Below are positions 38,167 to 47,764 of a DNA stretch of 61,067 nt, piece by piece; positions within the stretch are counted from its first letter, which is position 1, and each line of letters opens with the position of its first letter. The DNA lies in contig JASANZ010002168.1 in assembly GCA_030849805.1 (NCBI GenBank), forward strand, positions 1 through 61,067, given 5' to 3'. Below the pieces are notes generated by a model. The model saw only the letters and a program-made list of their open reading frames with translations. It was not told where the DNA came from and did no database searches. The position numbers and the translations under genes were made by a program. The DNA is from Sergeia podlipaevii (taxonomy: Eukaryota; Euglenozoa; Kinetoplastea; Trypanosomatida; Trypanosomatidae).

Positions 38167-39930
38167 CTACAGCGCATGAACTTGATCTTTTTTACATATA
38201 CGTGCCTCAATCACAGAGCTCCTAGCTGCTTCATTAAAGCTTGGAGGGCCGCACAACACAGCGGCATCCGCAGGCGCAACTTTCGCATTGATCAGCATTC
38301 GTGCATGCACGTGCCCAGTATAGGTAGCCGACGCCCACGCCACCTTCATGTCGGGAGGGGACCGAGAGAGCACAAAAATGAGCACGCCGTAGCACGCATT
38401 CGGGTCGCGCTTCCTGCCGTCACATACCGGGTCTCTGTATCGCGCCATGAGCTGTTTCATCTCTCCGCCGAGAACAATGTCCGAGTGCGTCTGAATCGAG
38501 CACACCAGAGTGACGTTGGCAACCTGGCGCGTAAGCAAGTCATTCGCAATGGAATAGAGAGGCGCCGCACCTGTACCGCCTGCCATAAGTACAACATGTT
38601 TACGTGACGAAGAAACATCATTCTTCTGCAGGTACCGATCCTGTGCTGCAATCCAAGCTGGAGGAAAAGGCCCCTCATAGAACACTTCGGTGCCCTCCTC
38701 CAACAAAAAGAAATAGCTTGAGGTTTCCCCCTTGTCGTAGTGTTTCATACAGATGGAGAAGCTGGCAACGCCACACGCATACGGGGTGTAATACTTGCCA
38801 CGCTCCTCCGTGGGGTTGCTGAAAAGCTTGATGTGACCACCGGGTATCATCTTCAAAGGCTCAGCGCAGGAAAAGGTAAAATAGCGGATTTGAGAGCTAG
38901 AGCTAGATAGCTTGACATCCAAGAGCCTTGTAGAGTGCATGTTCTCGTTCATAGATGCTACCGGGGAGGCTTCCACGGTTCGGCGCAGTGGCGACTGGCC
39001 AACCGGTGCACCTTTTAGGTGTCCAATATAGAAGTCCTTTACCATCTCCTTGCCACGGCGACCATGAATAGACATAAACGACTTGCCACACTCCCGTCCC
39101 ACATTCGAGGCTAGTACGCGAACCCCTCCCGGATGCTGCGAGGCAAAAGATGTCGCATCGTACACATCCCCGAACAGCACAAGCAAAAGGCGTCGTGGAT
39201 CTGCCTGAATCCGTCTCTCAAGCTCCGCTGGTGTGATTTCATCTGTGCTGCTCGTGGTATCCTTAGCAGGAGCGACACCGTTTTGCCATTTTTCGCCCTT
39301 TGCAAACTTCCCAATATACATGCCATCCAGAACCCTCCGTGCTCTAGACCCGTGCATAGACTCAAACGGCTCAGTGGCATCCTTGCCATTATTGGAGTGA
39401 ATCACCTCAGAGCCGCCTGGGTGTGTAGATGCAAGAGATGTAGTATCGTATACATTTCCATTAATGACAGCGAGACGCCTAAGGGGGTTATCCTTAATCA
39501 TTTGAGTAATATCCTCCTTTGTAAGCTCCGTCTTCTCTGCCACGAGAAAAGCGCCCGTAGGAGGGGACCGAGAAGGAGGCAATGGCACCATCATCCCCGC
39601 GTGGCGCTGCTGTGTGTTGGGGTGTTGGGGGGATTTTACTGTCATCGGAAATGCCTCGCCTCGTGTACGCTCACTTTTTAAGTGTGAAGTGGTTGATGTC
39701 TGACCCCGGTGAGGTGATCGCATGCCAAGCCTCCGCTGCTCTGGCTCCTTTTGCTGTTGCTCATGTGGTAACAACAAGGGGTAGTCTTGCACACATTGAT
39801 TTATAGGGGTCTGCGAAGAGTTTCTGCTGCTGTTGTTGTTGTGTGGCGTTCGTCCATCGCCATCCCTGCGTTGGTTTGTGGATCCTAATGGGGTGTTGGC
39901 ATCCATTTCAATAGAAGTCTCAACACCCAT
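38167..39930 (-). CDS. Tandem cytochrome b5 - cytochrome b5 reductase fusion
   Basis: The 587-residue protein carries two cytochrome b5 heme domains and an FAD/NAD(P)H reductase module. Domain 1 is about 137-210 (HPGG at 170-173, second heme ligand probably H193). Domain 2 is about 234-305 (HPGG at 266-269, probably H289). The reductase follows: KYYTPYA near 379-385 in place of the usual R-x-Y-T flavin motif, GGTG at 451-454 and CGPP at 560-563 for NAD(P)H binding. It would pass electrons from NAD(P)H through FAD to heme, for example to desaturases or other b5-dependent enzymes. There is no membrane segment or N-terminal signal, so it is probably soluble. Residues 1-130 are disordered. The first ATG follows a T-tract with no AG between them, so the translated start may be Met9 (39904-39906), after the in-frame GAG. 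Confidence 0.88.
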   Translation of the reverse strand: MGVETSIEMDANTPLGSTNQRRDGDGRTPHNNNSSRNSSQTPINQCVQDYPLLLPHEQQQKEPEQRRLGMRSPHRGQTSTTSHLKSERTRGEAFPMTVKSPQHPNTQQRHAGMMVPLPPSRSPPTGAFLVAEKTELTKEDITQMIKDNPLRRLAVINGNVYDTTSLASTHPGGSEVIHSNNGKDATEPFESMHGSRARRVLDGMYIGKFAKGEKWQNGVAPAKDTTSSTDEITPAELERRIQADPRRLLLVLFGDVYDATSFASQHPGGVRVLASNVGRECGKSFMSIHGRRGKEMVKDFYIGHLKGAPVGQSPLRRTVEASPVASMNENMHSTRLLDVKLSSSSSQIRYFTFSCAEPLKMIPGGHIKLFSNPTEERGKYYTPYACGVASFSICMKHYDKGETSSYFFLLEEGTEVFYEGPFPPAWIAAQDRYLQKNDVSSSRKHVVLMAGGTGAAPLYSIANDLLTRQVANVTLVCSIQTHSDIVLGGEMKQLMARYRDPVCDGRKRDPNACYGVLIFVLSRSPPDMKVAWASATYTGHVHARMLINAKVAPADAAVLCGPPSFNEAARSSVIEARICKKDQVHAL

Positions 39931-40951
39931 TTTTTCAAAAAAAAAGAAAAAAATAAGGGAAGAGAGCCAATATTTACACGTCGATTTAATACAAAATACA
40001 CTAATAGTTTTCCCCTAATTATATATAATCTTGTACAGGCAATAATAACACTATTATCCCACTCGTTTGCTTGCCTGCTTATATAAATGAAAAGAATGCT
40101 AAGAGGTACCCAGAACGCGAAGCTCTGCTAATGATTTTTAAAAGAGGGAAAGAGAGAAGGATAAAGGGCAGATGATCCCACTTAAAAAGTAGCAAACCGT
40201 AGCTCAGAGATAGCAAAATGATTGAGAAAAAAAAAACGATTTTGTCGAATGAAATGCTTCATATCAGCAAAAAAGAAAAAATGAACTGGAAGGGGAGGGA
40301 CAAGAATGCCCAAAGCAAATACAGCAAGATCAGTCAGTGAAAATATGCAACGATAATGAATATGTCTCTTCGTTCGATACAAGTCAGAGATACTGGAGAG
40401 TTCATGCGAATCATCATTGACCTCAGGGGTAGGGAAAAATGCAAAGGAAAGGCATCAGATGCAGAGATACAGTACACTTGATCAGAGGATGATAAAACTT
40501 GTTGAGAAAGCTTGCATGTAAAAGTCACTTAAATAAGGGGGGGGAAAAGGAGATAAAGAAAAAGAGATAAGTGAGTAAAGTGTATGGTCAGTATAAACAT
40601 AAAACAAAATTGTCAAAGTTTCACTGTTGTTGGGAACAAAGTGTAGAAGCTTCACGTCAGTACCTCCGTCCGTTTTTGTCCTTTTTTAGCCTTTGCGGAC
40701 TAACCACCAGGTAGAATGGTATCATTTTTTTCATTTAGAGCTGCTTACCTCTCGCAGATTCAATTAAACGCAGAACAATTATCACAAACAAGAGAAAAAC
40801 AAAGAAATTGATTAGGTGCTTGGACACGCTTTCCCCTTCCATTTTCAGCAGATGAAACGCACCCACTCAACAAAAGTGCCAACTTACGAATACGCCAATG
40901 TCATTTCCGCGTTTTTTCCTACGTTTCTTTTTTATGTACTTTTCACCCCTT
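39931..40951. other. Gene-free spacer, 1 kb
   Basis: No gene is seen. The plus-strand A9 and A7 tracts at about 39939-39955 are the polypyrimidine tract of the b5 fusion gene. The remainder is AT-rich with a G8 run near 40538-40545 and otherwise unremarkable sequence. Confidence 0.5.
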
Positions 40952-41602
40952 TTAGCTGTGTGGCTTCTTGCCCTTCTTAAATTGCTTGCCCTTTTCAAAC
41001 TTACCGTTGGAAGCAGTCGTCAGCTGACGAGCAGCAGCAGACAGATGCTTAACCTCCTCCTGAGAGCGCATGATGTGCTCTGAGCGACGCTTGTTGTGCT
41101 CCTCCTTCTTGGCCTGCTTCTCAAGACGAGCCTGCTTAACGCGGCGATCATCAAGGAACGGATCGCCGCCCTCCTCAGTGGGCACATATCCAGGCTTGAC
41201 CTCGCGCAGCCAGTCGTACTTCTCCTTGTCCTCGCGGGCACGCTTGCCCCACTTGTCCTTCCACTCCTGACGATCCTCGTCAAAGACGCGGTTGGTCTTC
41301 TTGCGGTGAAGATCGATGCCCTTCTTCATGGCAAACTTTTCCCAGGCAGTTAGTGGCTTGGGCTTTGGTGGGGCCTTCTCACGCGGCAATTGCATCACAG
41401 GTTGGGGAAGCTTCACAAGCACTGCTGTGCCGTCGAACTTGCCTTTCTTGACCTCAGTAGGGAGGTCAACGCACTCGCCTAGAATAACTTTCAATGCTGT
41501 GGTGCAAGACTCCATGAGATCCTTCTCGCTACGCATAGGGCCACTCACCAGAGACGCATCTGTGACCGAAAGAAGACCTACGTCGAGCTTGTATTCACTC
41601 AT
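40952..41602 (-). CDS. RRS1: Ribosome biogenesis regulator RRS1
   Basis: RRS1 assembles with RPF2 and 5S RNP during 60S subunit maturation in the nucleolus. The 216-residue product starts at the ATG at 41600-41602 (MSEYKLDVGLLSVTD); upstream codons of the open frame run through a T-rich leader with a splice acceptor. Landmarks match the family: TAVLVKLPQPVMQLPREKAP, then PKPKPLTAWEKFAMKKGID, HRKKTNRVFDEDRQEWKDKW and a basic Lys/Arg-rich C-terminus. Human RRS1 has the equivalent TRLPREKPLPRPRPLTRWQQ segment. The protein is shorter than the human one (365), missing the long C-terminal repeat tail. High use of GC-ending codons fits strong expression. Confidence 0.92.
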   Translation of the reverse strand: MSEYKLDVGLLSVTDASLVSGPMRSEKDLMESCTTALKVILGECVDLPTEVKKGKFDGTAVLVKLPQPVMQLPREKAPPKPKPLTAWEKFAMKKGIDLHRKKTNRVFDEDRQEWKDKWGKRAREDKEKYDWLREVKPGYVPTEEGGDPFLDDRRVKQARLEKQAKKEEHNKRRSEHIMRSQEEVKHLSAAARQLTTASNGKFEKGKQFKKGKKPHS

Positions 41603-42119
41603 TGCGCACCCACAACGATGAGACAAACAAAAAAGATTCCTACTACTAGAATTACCAAAAAAAAAAGAGGAAAAGAGAAAAGGAAAAAAAATTATCACCG
41701 TGGTCTAGGAAGAAGTGGTTTAGAGAAGCAACAACACCCTTCCGACTCCAACTCAGCGCCATCAGTACCAGCGCCATCGGTAGTGACTGCATACAATACA
41801 ATCTGTTTCAATATGATCATAATTCATTAATATTAGTTACACACCAAAAGAAAAGCAGGGGAAGTAAGTAGAGTAAAAAAGAAAGAGCGAAAACGCCGGT
41901 GATACTCAGTTAAAGAAAAAATTGATGAAGCAAAGAGCGCATCCAAGTGTTCCACATGCGCATGCACCACTACTCAAAGTTAACTAAAGCACTAACTGGT
42001 TCAATTTTCCATTTCACAAGAAAAAAAATGCTATACACCCCCCCCTTTCACCCGTTGCCCACACCTACTTTGTATACCCCACTGCAAAATAAGAAGAAAA
42101 AAGCTATGAGTATTGCCAT
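41603..42119. other. Gene-free spacer
   Basis: No gene is seen. The plus-strand A-rich block at about 41656-41690 is the polypyrimidine region for RRS1 on the coding strand. A C8 tract sits near 42039-42046. Confidence 0.5.
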
Positions 42120-43580
42120 TTAAGCGCTTGGAATAGCAGCTGCGCTCTGCTTAATAAGTTCGTCCAGTTTGATAGAATAGCCACGATCGTTTGACTCCTT
42201 GCCTACATCCTTGCGCATCATCTTCACCTGCACCTCACCCTTTTCCCACTCCTCGGGTGCAACCAGCACCGCGCGCACGGCGCCAATACGATCAGCATAG
42301 CTATAGGACTTATCGAGCTTCTTCTTCTCAAGGATAATGTCCACGCTCCGGCCAAGATCCCGCAGCTTCTTAGTCACCAAGAGCGCAGCAGGACGCATCG
42401 ACTCGTCAAAGGGGATGACGACGTCATCTACTTGCTGAGGGATCGATTCGAGCAAGCCCTTCTCTTTCAGCAGCTCCGCAATTACGCAATCGCCAAAACC
42501 AAAACCGGCACATGGAATGGGCTTGGAGCTGCCGTAAAGGGTGAGGAGATTGTCATAGCGTCCGCCACCACAGACGGCACGGAACTTGCCCTCGCGGTCA
42601 AAGCCCTCAAAGACAATTCCAGTGTAGTAAGCAAGTCCACGCACAACGCTGGCGTCAAAGATGAGCCAGTCGCCATACCCAGAGGCCTCCACCATCGCAA
42701 AGAATTCCTTCAGCTCACGCACCGCCTCGTGATCAGCTCCGATCTTCTCCTCAATCTCTTCAATAGACCTGAGGCTGAGAGAGGTAGTGATGCTGTCTAC
42801 AACGCTCTTGTCAAGACCGAGCTCAGCCAACTGCGCCTCCACCTCCTCGCGTGGAATCTTCTCCATCTTATCCACAATCACACACACCGGCGCAAACTTC
42901 TCGGGTGTGACGCCGGCTTGGGTCACAATAGTCTGCAACACCTTGCGAGAGTTCACCTTGATGCCGACATCTTTGGAGGTCAACTTGAGCTCCTCCATGG
43001 CTGCGCAAGCTGCACACACCAACTCTGCCTCAGCTGACACGCTCTTGACGCCAACGATGTCCATGTTCCACTGGTAGTGCTCACGACGGCGGCCGCGGGT
43101 GATTGCCTCATACCGCCAGCACTGTGGAATGGAGTACCACTTCACAGGAAGAAGCAAAGCACGACCCTTGGCGAGCAGCAAACGGGCCAGAGTAGGGGTC
43201 ATCTCGGGGCGAAGCGTCACACGGTGATCACCCTTGGTGACGAAGTTGAACATCTGCTCCGTGATCTCCTCTCCAGCCTTGCGAATGTACAGCTCCTCCG
43301 ACTCCAGAACAGGGGCGTCGTACTCCTCAAAGCCAAACTTGTAAGCGGTGTTGCGGAAGGCTTGAAAAAGATGATTACGCGTGCGCATCTCTTCAGGAGG
43401 AAAGTCACGACAGCCCTGGACAGGCTCCGTTTCTATCATGTTAGACTGGCTCTTCTTCTTGGGTTTCTTGGCGATCGCGCCCTCGGGCTTCACGAGAGCC
43501 TCCTTTTCAGCAAGCTGCTGCTTGAGCTGAGCAATCTCAGCCAGAATGCGAGCTTTGTCCGTCGGAGGCTCAGCAGACAT
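42120..43580 (-). CDS. HisRS: Histidyl-tRNA synthetase
   Basis: A class II aminoacyl-tRNA synthetase charging tRNA-His, 486 residues from the ATG at 43578-43580; the longer frame starts with GTG. Residues 1-50 form a Lys-rich WHEP-like helical extension. The catalytic core has [36 protein letters not shown] (motif region with the signature Arg-Pro-Glu), [20 protein letters not shown] (motif 2 loop), the HisRS-specific [14 protein letters not shown] and the motif 3 region [10 protein letters not shown] with GFGFGD. The anticodon-binding domain occupies about the last 100 residues. No clear mitochondrial targeting peptide is present in this form. A T13 tract and AATAG acceptor lie about 50 bases upstream on the coding strand. 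Confidence 0.96.
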   Translation of the reverse strand: MSAEPPTDKARILAEIAQLKQQLAEKEALVKPEGAIAKKPKKKSQSNMIETEPVQGCRDFPPEEMRTRNHLFQAFRNTAYKFGFEEYDAPVLESEELYIRKAGEEITEQMFNFVTKGDHRVTLRPEMTPTLARLLLAKGRALLLPVKWYSIPQCWRYEAITRGRRREHYQWNMDIVGVKSVSAEAELVCAACAAMEELKLTSKDVGIKVNSRKVLQTIVTQAGVTPEKFAPVCVIVDKMEKIPREEVEAQLAELGLDKSVVDSITTSLSLRSIEEIEEKIGADHEAVRELKEFFAMVEASGYGDWLIFDASVVRGLAYYTGIVFEGFDREGKFRAVCGGGRYDNLLTLYGSSKPIPCAGFGFGDCVIAELLKEKGLLESIPQQVDDVVIPFDESMRPAALLVTKKLRDLGRSVDIILEKKKLDKSYSYADRIGAVRAVLVAPEEWEKGEVQVKMMRKDVGKESNDRGYSIKLDELIKQSAAAIPSA

Positions 43581-43967
43581 CCTTGACACAATCGTCTTGT
43601 TCAGTGCTTGGCGAAAGACGCGCGTGGCTCCTATTAAAAAAAAAAAAACTGGGGGTGATTATGTGTCTAGAAAAAAGAATACAGGTAAGTATGCTCTTCA
43701 CGCAACCAGAGTGAAAAGAGAGCACTCACCAACAAGTTTGATAAATGTTAATTTGTATATAAGTGCAAAGATACTAGGTAAATCACTTTTTTTGAAGTGG
43801 TACAAGAGAGAAAAAAGGAAGAGAAGAATGTTACTGTATGTTAACTACAATTTATAGTTTCTCACCGAGCATCTGGGAAGCGTTGTCAACAGATTTTAAA
43901 AAAAACTCTGTCGTATTTGCATGTGTGAAAGCTAGTTGCAAGAATAGTACTAAAAAAATATGTACTG
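43581..43967. other. Gene-free spacer
   Basis: No gene is seen. The A13 tract at about 43636-43648 is the polypyrimidine tract (coding strand T13 then AATAG) for histidyl-tRNA synthetase. The rest is AT-rich. Confidence 0.55.
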
Positions 43968-44558
43968 TTATACCCCGAGGCACTCGCGTATAAACTCCAT
44001 TTGCATCAATCTTGTCACATCTGTGCCCAGCCTCGCAGCAGGTACAGCTGGACACCCTTCATATACCGTGTAAGGCGCCAGCACCGTTTCTTGTGGGATC
44101 ATACTCCTGGCTCTGATCCACACGCCATCGGGCACAACGGCCCCAGCTCCTATAACGCAACGCTCATCAATGCGGACAAACGTGCCAACACTCGCTGCCT
44201 CACAGACTGTCTCAGCACCAATCACTGTGAAAGCACCAATATTCACGACTGGCTCGCAGCGAGCCACGCCTTGGTTGATGAACACCCGCACTGGAGGTCG
44301 TAGCACCGCCCCCTCTTGCACGACAACATAGTCCTGAATGGCAAACAGGGACATGTTCCCGTGCACCACTGCGCCAGTCTTGATATGAACACTAGGGCTG
44401 GACGGCACCTCGCCATATATCATTGAGGATCGTATGTTTTCGGCCGCATGTGCCCCTTTCCTTTCCACCCCCACGGCCGTCTTCGTTACAGACAAGGGGC
44501 ACGGAAGACCGGAGGACATCAGTATCGGCTTGCTAGCCGCTATAGTAACGTCTGACAT
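43968..44558 (-). CDS. Dynactin subunit p25 (DCTN5)-like left-handed beta-helix protein
   Basis: The 196-residue protein has hexapeptide-repeat (left-handed beta-helix) sequence from about 60 to 170: VHIKTGAVVHGNMSLFAIQD, VVVQEGAVLRPPVRVFINQG, VVNIGAFTVIGAETVCEAAS, VGTFVRIDERCVIGAGAVVP. The tail has ARSMIPQETVLAPYTVYEGCP. Human p25 has the same landmarks: [46 protein letters not shown] and LPPETVVPPFTVFSGCPG. Dynactin p25 sits at the pointed-end complex and helps dynein adaptors engage cargo. The N-terminal 45 residues are not conserved. Alternatives such as a gamma-carbonic-anhydrase-like protein are less likely because the RPP and PPFTVFSGCP-like segments are p25-specific. The start is the first ATG. 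Confidence 0.82.
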   Translation of the reverse strand: MSDVTIAASKPILMSSGLPCPLSVTKTAVGVERKGAHAAENIRSSMIYGEVPSSPSVHIKTGAVVHGNMSLFAIQDYVVVQEGAVLRPPVRVFINQGVARCEPVVNIGAFTVIGAETVCEAASVGTFVRIDERCVIGAGAVVPDGVWIRARSMIPQETVLAPYTVYEGCPAVPAARLGTDVTRLMQMEFIRECLGV

Positions 44559-44855
44559 GAAAATATTTCAGATTCAGTTCTCTACCAATCCATGTGTGTC
44601 TCTCAGCACACGCACGTCAATGCTATAGACTCTGTGTCAAAGCTTCATTAAAATAAACAAGTGGAATGCACACGGGTCAAAAGAAGAAAGCAGACTGGGA
44701 TTGCAAAATAATGAGGAGAACAGCCAAGAAAGTTACTCTGACTGAGAATGGGGAAGAGAAGCAGAAATAAGTGGGCACGCACGTATGTATGTACTTTTGA
44801 CGTTGAAATCTGTGATTAAGCAAGATATAAATAGGAAAAAAGAACAACTTTACCA

Positions 44856-45476
44856 CTACCACGGGTCCTCTCTGCGCTCGTTCTTTGTGATAGCAATCTC
44901 TGCCTCTTGCAGAACCCAATGCCCACGGTGCTTCAGTGGTATCTTCACCGCGCCGGGTCTGCGCCTCGCAAGCAAATCAACCTTTGGGGGGTTGGGCAAC
45001 TCTGAGGGAAGAGTTGTCTCTTCAACCTCTAAAAGGGAGTCAAATTCGTTCTTTCCACAAGCCTCCACGCCAAAAGCGCTGGTGCTACTGCCAGCGCTGC
45101 CTCTACCAGGCCGCTGCACACCCTTAAACATCCCTGCCCCACGTCCAGACATCTCACGCATGCTTTCCCGCCCCATGACTAGGTCAAGCTGGCGGGTCAG
45201 CGGGTCATCACTAAGTCCAAAGTAATGCAGCGCGCCGCAAACCTGCTTAGAATATTGGCGCGCCACCTCAAGCGAGGCCGCCATAGTGAAGCAAGGACGG
45301 AAAGCCTCCACCTCACGCAGAAACTCCTGCTCGATGGCGATGCATGCGGGTTTATTTTTGTCCACTGAGGCGTTTCTATGCGCTAACTGAAGCTTTATTA
45401 GCTGCAGTGCCCCCTCAACAAAGGGAGTGCTGTTGTGAAGAGTGTTTGAGAGCCAACCTCTAGAAGAGTGAAGCAT
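44856..45476 (-). CDS. Conserved-looking hypothetical protein
   Basis: I do not recognise this 206-residue protein. The N-terminal half is helical (about 5-110: ALQLIKLQLAHRN, EQEFLREVEAF, LEVARQYSKQVCGALHYFGL) and is followed by Gly/Arg/Ser-rich linker sequence (about 120-145). A C-terminal segment with LLARRRPGAVKIPLKHRGHW and a charged end finishes it. There is no signal peptide or membrane segment. Codon use and the clean frame from the first ATG support it as a real gene. The helical half could be a tubulin-cofactor-like bundle, but I cannot justify a family. Confidence 0.7.
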   Translation of the reverse strand: MLHSSRGWLSNTLHNSTPFVEGALQLIKLQLAHRNASVDKNKPACIAIEQEFLREVEAFRPCFTMAASLEVARQYSKQVCGALHYFGLSDDPLTRQLDLVMGRESMREMSGRGAGMFKGVQRPGRGSAGSSTSAFGVEACGKNEFDSLLEVEETTLPSELPNPPKVDLLARRRPGAVKIPLKHRGHWVLQEAEIAITKNERREDPW

Positions 45477-46517
45477 CGCTTACTATTATTATTATGGTGG
45501 TTGTTGTGTAAGGAAAGGGAGAGAGAGAGCACTCTGCCCAAATTACAAAAACTTTTGCTACTTGGGAGTCAACTTTCAAAAAAAAAAGGAAAACAACGGA
45601 AAATTTTTCTTCCTGCACGCTATGCTAAAAAATAGTGAAAAAGAACAAAAAAATGATTTTTTTTTTCCCAGCCGAATCCAGAGTGCAAAGTCCATTGAAT
45701 ATTCCATGCTATAAGTACCGAGGTCAAGCTTCAAAGAGCCATTCATTCATATAATCTACGGGGTGAATCTCCGTCTTTTTACTTGGTCCAAGGTTTAATT
45801 GACGAAGGGGTAAAGTCAGGAAGAGCCTGCGCGAGCAGCAGTTTTCTAAAACAGCTTCCTGCCGCGCGCACAAGGAGGACTCTCTGGGAACAATGAAAAA
45901 AAGGTATAATAAATGAGAATTTTTTTGTGATTCACGTTAAGGGGCATCATTCATATCGCAACCTTTCACATTTCTTCACTTCCATTGATTTAATAACGGG
46001 ATACTCCATTGCAGCAATGGTGAATGGTAAAGCAAAAGGCAAATGTAGTAGGATACTCATGTCGCTCCACCTGTACGATTTGCAAAGATGAAAGTGAAAA
46101 GTGGGCTGTAAAAAAAAAAAGAACAAAATAATATCAGCTCAGTATAGCAACAAAACACACGCAAGCATATAAATATATATATTTATACCTACGCACGCGT
46201 CAGTGGGATATAAAGAAGAGAAAGAGAAGAAAAAAGAATAATCAATGAAGTACATGTGAGTCCCTATTGTGCATCCTCCATTCATCTTCAGTTTACTAGC
46301 GATAGATATTTTGGGGATTCTCCCTCTTCTTCTTCTTCTTCTGAACAAGCGACACAGCTGCCCAACGTCAACATTCGCCGTCCAAGATATACTCTCACCT
46401 AAATATGATCAACGATAATAGCTGATAAGCGCGCATTTACAATTTCGCGCATAGTCATTTTCATGACAGTTATACTGCTTTTTAAAGCCAAATGCTGCTT
46501 TCAATATCCTACTTGTC
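45477..46517. other. Spacer, 1 kb, with one possible small coding stretch
   Basis: Most of this is AT-rich spacer with A-tracts (near 45576, 46109) and an (AT)n stretch at about 46169-46190. A GC-richer block at about 45770-45895 stands out: on the minus strand it carries an open frame of some 45 codons following a textbook polypyrimidine-CCCAG acceptor but with no ATG (described separately). Confidence 0.5.
45779..45955 (-). other. Possible short ORF without ATG behind a strong splice acceptor
   Basis: On the minus strand a T7 tract and CATTGTTCCCAG end at about 45891. Past it an open frame reads LLVRAAGSCFRKLLLAQALP and ends DFTPSSIKPWTK with TAA at 45779-45781. The composition is coding-like: GC-rich, Arg/Leu/Ala-rich and amphipathic, like a mitochondrial leader. 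There is no ATG after the acceptor, and the frame closes upstream at a TGA. It could be a small gene with a non-AUG start, a gene with a damaged start, a remnant, or a structured RNA. I do not call it a CDS. Confidence 0.3.
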
Positions 46518-47408
46518 TTACAGCTTAGAAGTTGTGTTCACCTTCATGCTGATATCAACTGCTGGAACGCCATGAGTCAGCTTTCCAATAGATACGACAT
46601 CCACGCCGTCAATGCCGAAGTAGCCAATGGTGCTAAATGTGATACCACCGCTGCACTCCACGACAACATGAGGATACTTTGCGCGAATCACAGACACAGC
46701 GCAAGTCACCTCCTCAGGCTTGAAATTGTCAAGCATCACAATATTAGCTCCCGCTTGACATGCCTCCATCGCATCCTCCACAGAGCGGCACTCAACCTCG
46801 ATCATCAAACTGAACCCTCCAAGTGCCCTAGCTTTTTGAACTGCCTTCGTGATACTTCCTGCAATGTCAACATGGTTATCCTTTAGCATCACCATGGACG
46901 ACAAGCAGTAGCGGTGAGGATCGCCGCCACCAACAAGCACGCCATACTTCTCCACCTCACGGAACATGCCAGGAGTGGTCTTGCGTGTGCACGCGACGCG
47001 GCCTTTCCACTGCATATTCCGTGACCGTGACGCCTGCACGCATCGCCATGTTTCAGTCGCGCATGAAGAGCTGCGACTCAGGACCTCCAGCACAGTGCGC
47101 TCTGCCTGTAAAACCATATGGGCAGGACCACGAACTTGCCCAACAGGAATGCGATTGCTGGGAGATCCGTTAAGAGCATCTCCCTCCTTCACAAGCCACT
47201 TCACCTGACAGCCCAGACGCTTTAGAAGTGCGGTTGCAAAGGGAAGACCCGCAATGACAAGATGCGACTTGGCCAACAGGGTGGCTGACACCTCATCACC
47301 ACCAACGACACCGCCACCCACGTCAAAGTTTGGAATATCCTCGCGCAGCCACTCTGCAATCATGCTCTCCACCATGATGGGGTTCAGCATGCAAGCGCCA
47401 GTCTCCAT
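46518..47408 (-). CDS. QPRT: Quinolinate phosphoribosyltransferase (nicotinate-nucleotide pyrophosphorylase)
   Basis: It converts quinolinate and PRPP to nicotinate mononucleotide, CO2 and pyrophosphate, the entry of the de novo branch into NAD synthesis. The 296-residue product starts at the ATG at 47406-47408; upstream codons depend on TTG. Its length equals human QPRT (297). Active-site segments are intact: VRGPAHMVLQAERTVLEVLS, TRKTTPGMF (R142, K143), GGGDPHRYCLSSMVMLKDNH (H165, R166, K176), IEVE (E204, E206), VMLDNFKPEE (D227), ECSGGITF and SIGKLTHG. The resemblance is closer to the animal enzyme (VRGPAH, VEKYGVLVGG, LDNFKPEE) than to bacterial NadC. Trypanosomatids are generally regarded as NAD auxotrophs lacking the kynurenine route, so the substrate may be salvaged. 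Confidence 0.95.
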   Translation of the reverse strand: METGACMLNPIMVESMIAEWLREDIPNFDVGGGVVGGDEVSATLLAKSHLVIAGLPFATALLKRLGCQVKWLVKEGDALNGSPSNRIPVGQVRGPAHMVLQAERTVLEVLSRSSSCATETWRCVQASRSRNMQWKGRVACTRKTTPGMFREVEKYGVLVGGGDPHRYCLSSMVMLKDNHVDIAGSITKAVQKARALGGFSLMIEVECRSVEDAMEACQAGANIVMLDNFKPEEVTCAVSVIRAKYPHVVVECSGGITFSTIGYFGIDGVDVVSIGKLTHGVPAVDISMKVNTTSKL

Positions 47409-47764
47409 TGTGTGTTCAAGCGTAAGTAAGCGTGAAATGGGCAATAAGATGGATGTATTTATGCTAGTATATATAAATAAGCAACTACAAAAGTAAAAAC
47501 AGAGAGAAAGAAAAGAAGAAACTGGTAGTGATAAAGGAAGAAAGAAAAAGGTTTTAAAATGTACCTCACAAAAGCAGATACTTAAATAAGTATTGCCTTG
47601 GTCTCTGTATCAGTATATCTTCGCAAAGGCATTTTTTTTTTTAAAGCGATTCAACTGTTTAGATATAGTTTCTTTGTGATTGTATTTAATGCAGATGAAC
47701 CGAGACATCACAATCATTCCCAGGAATGAAACAAACAAACTGAATCCAACTACAAGCAAAAAGA
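47409..47764. other. Gene-free spacer
   Basis: No gene is seen. It contains purine-rich plus-strand sequence upstream of QPRT (47496-47555), pyrimidine-rich on the coding strand, and a T11 tract near 47632-47642. Confidence 0.5.
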
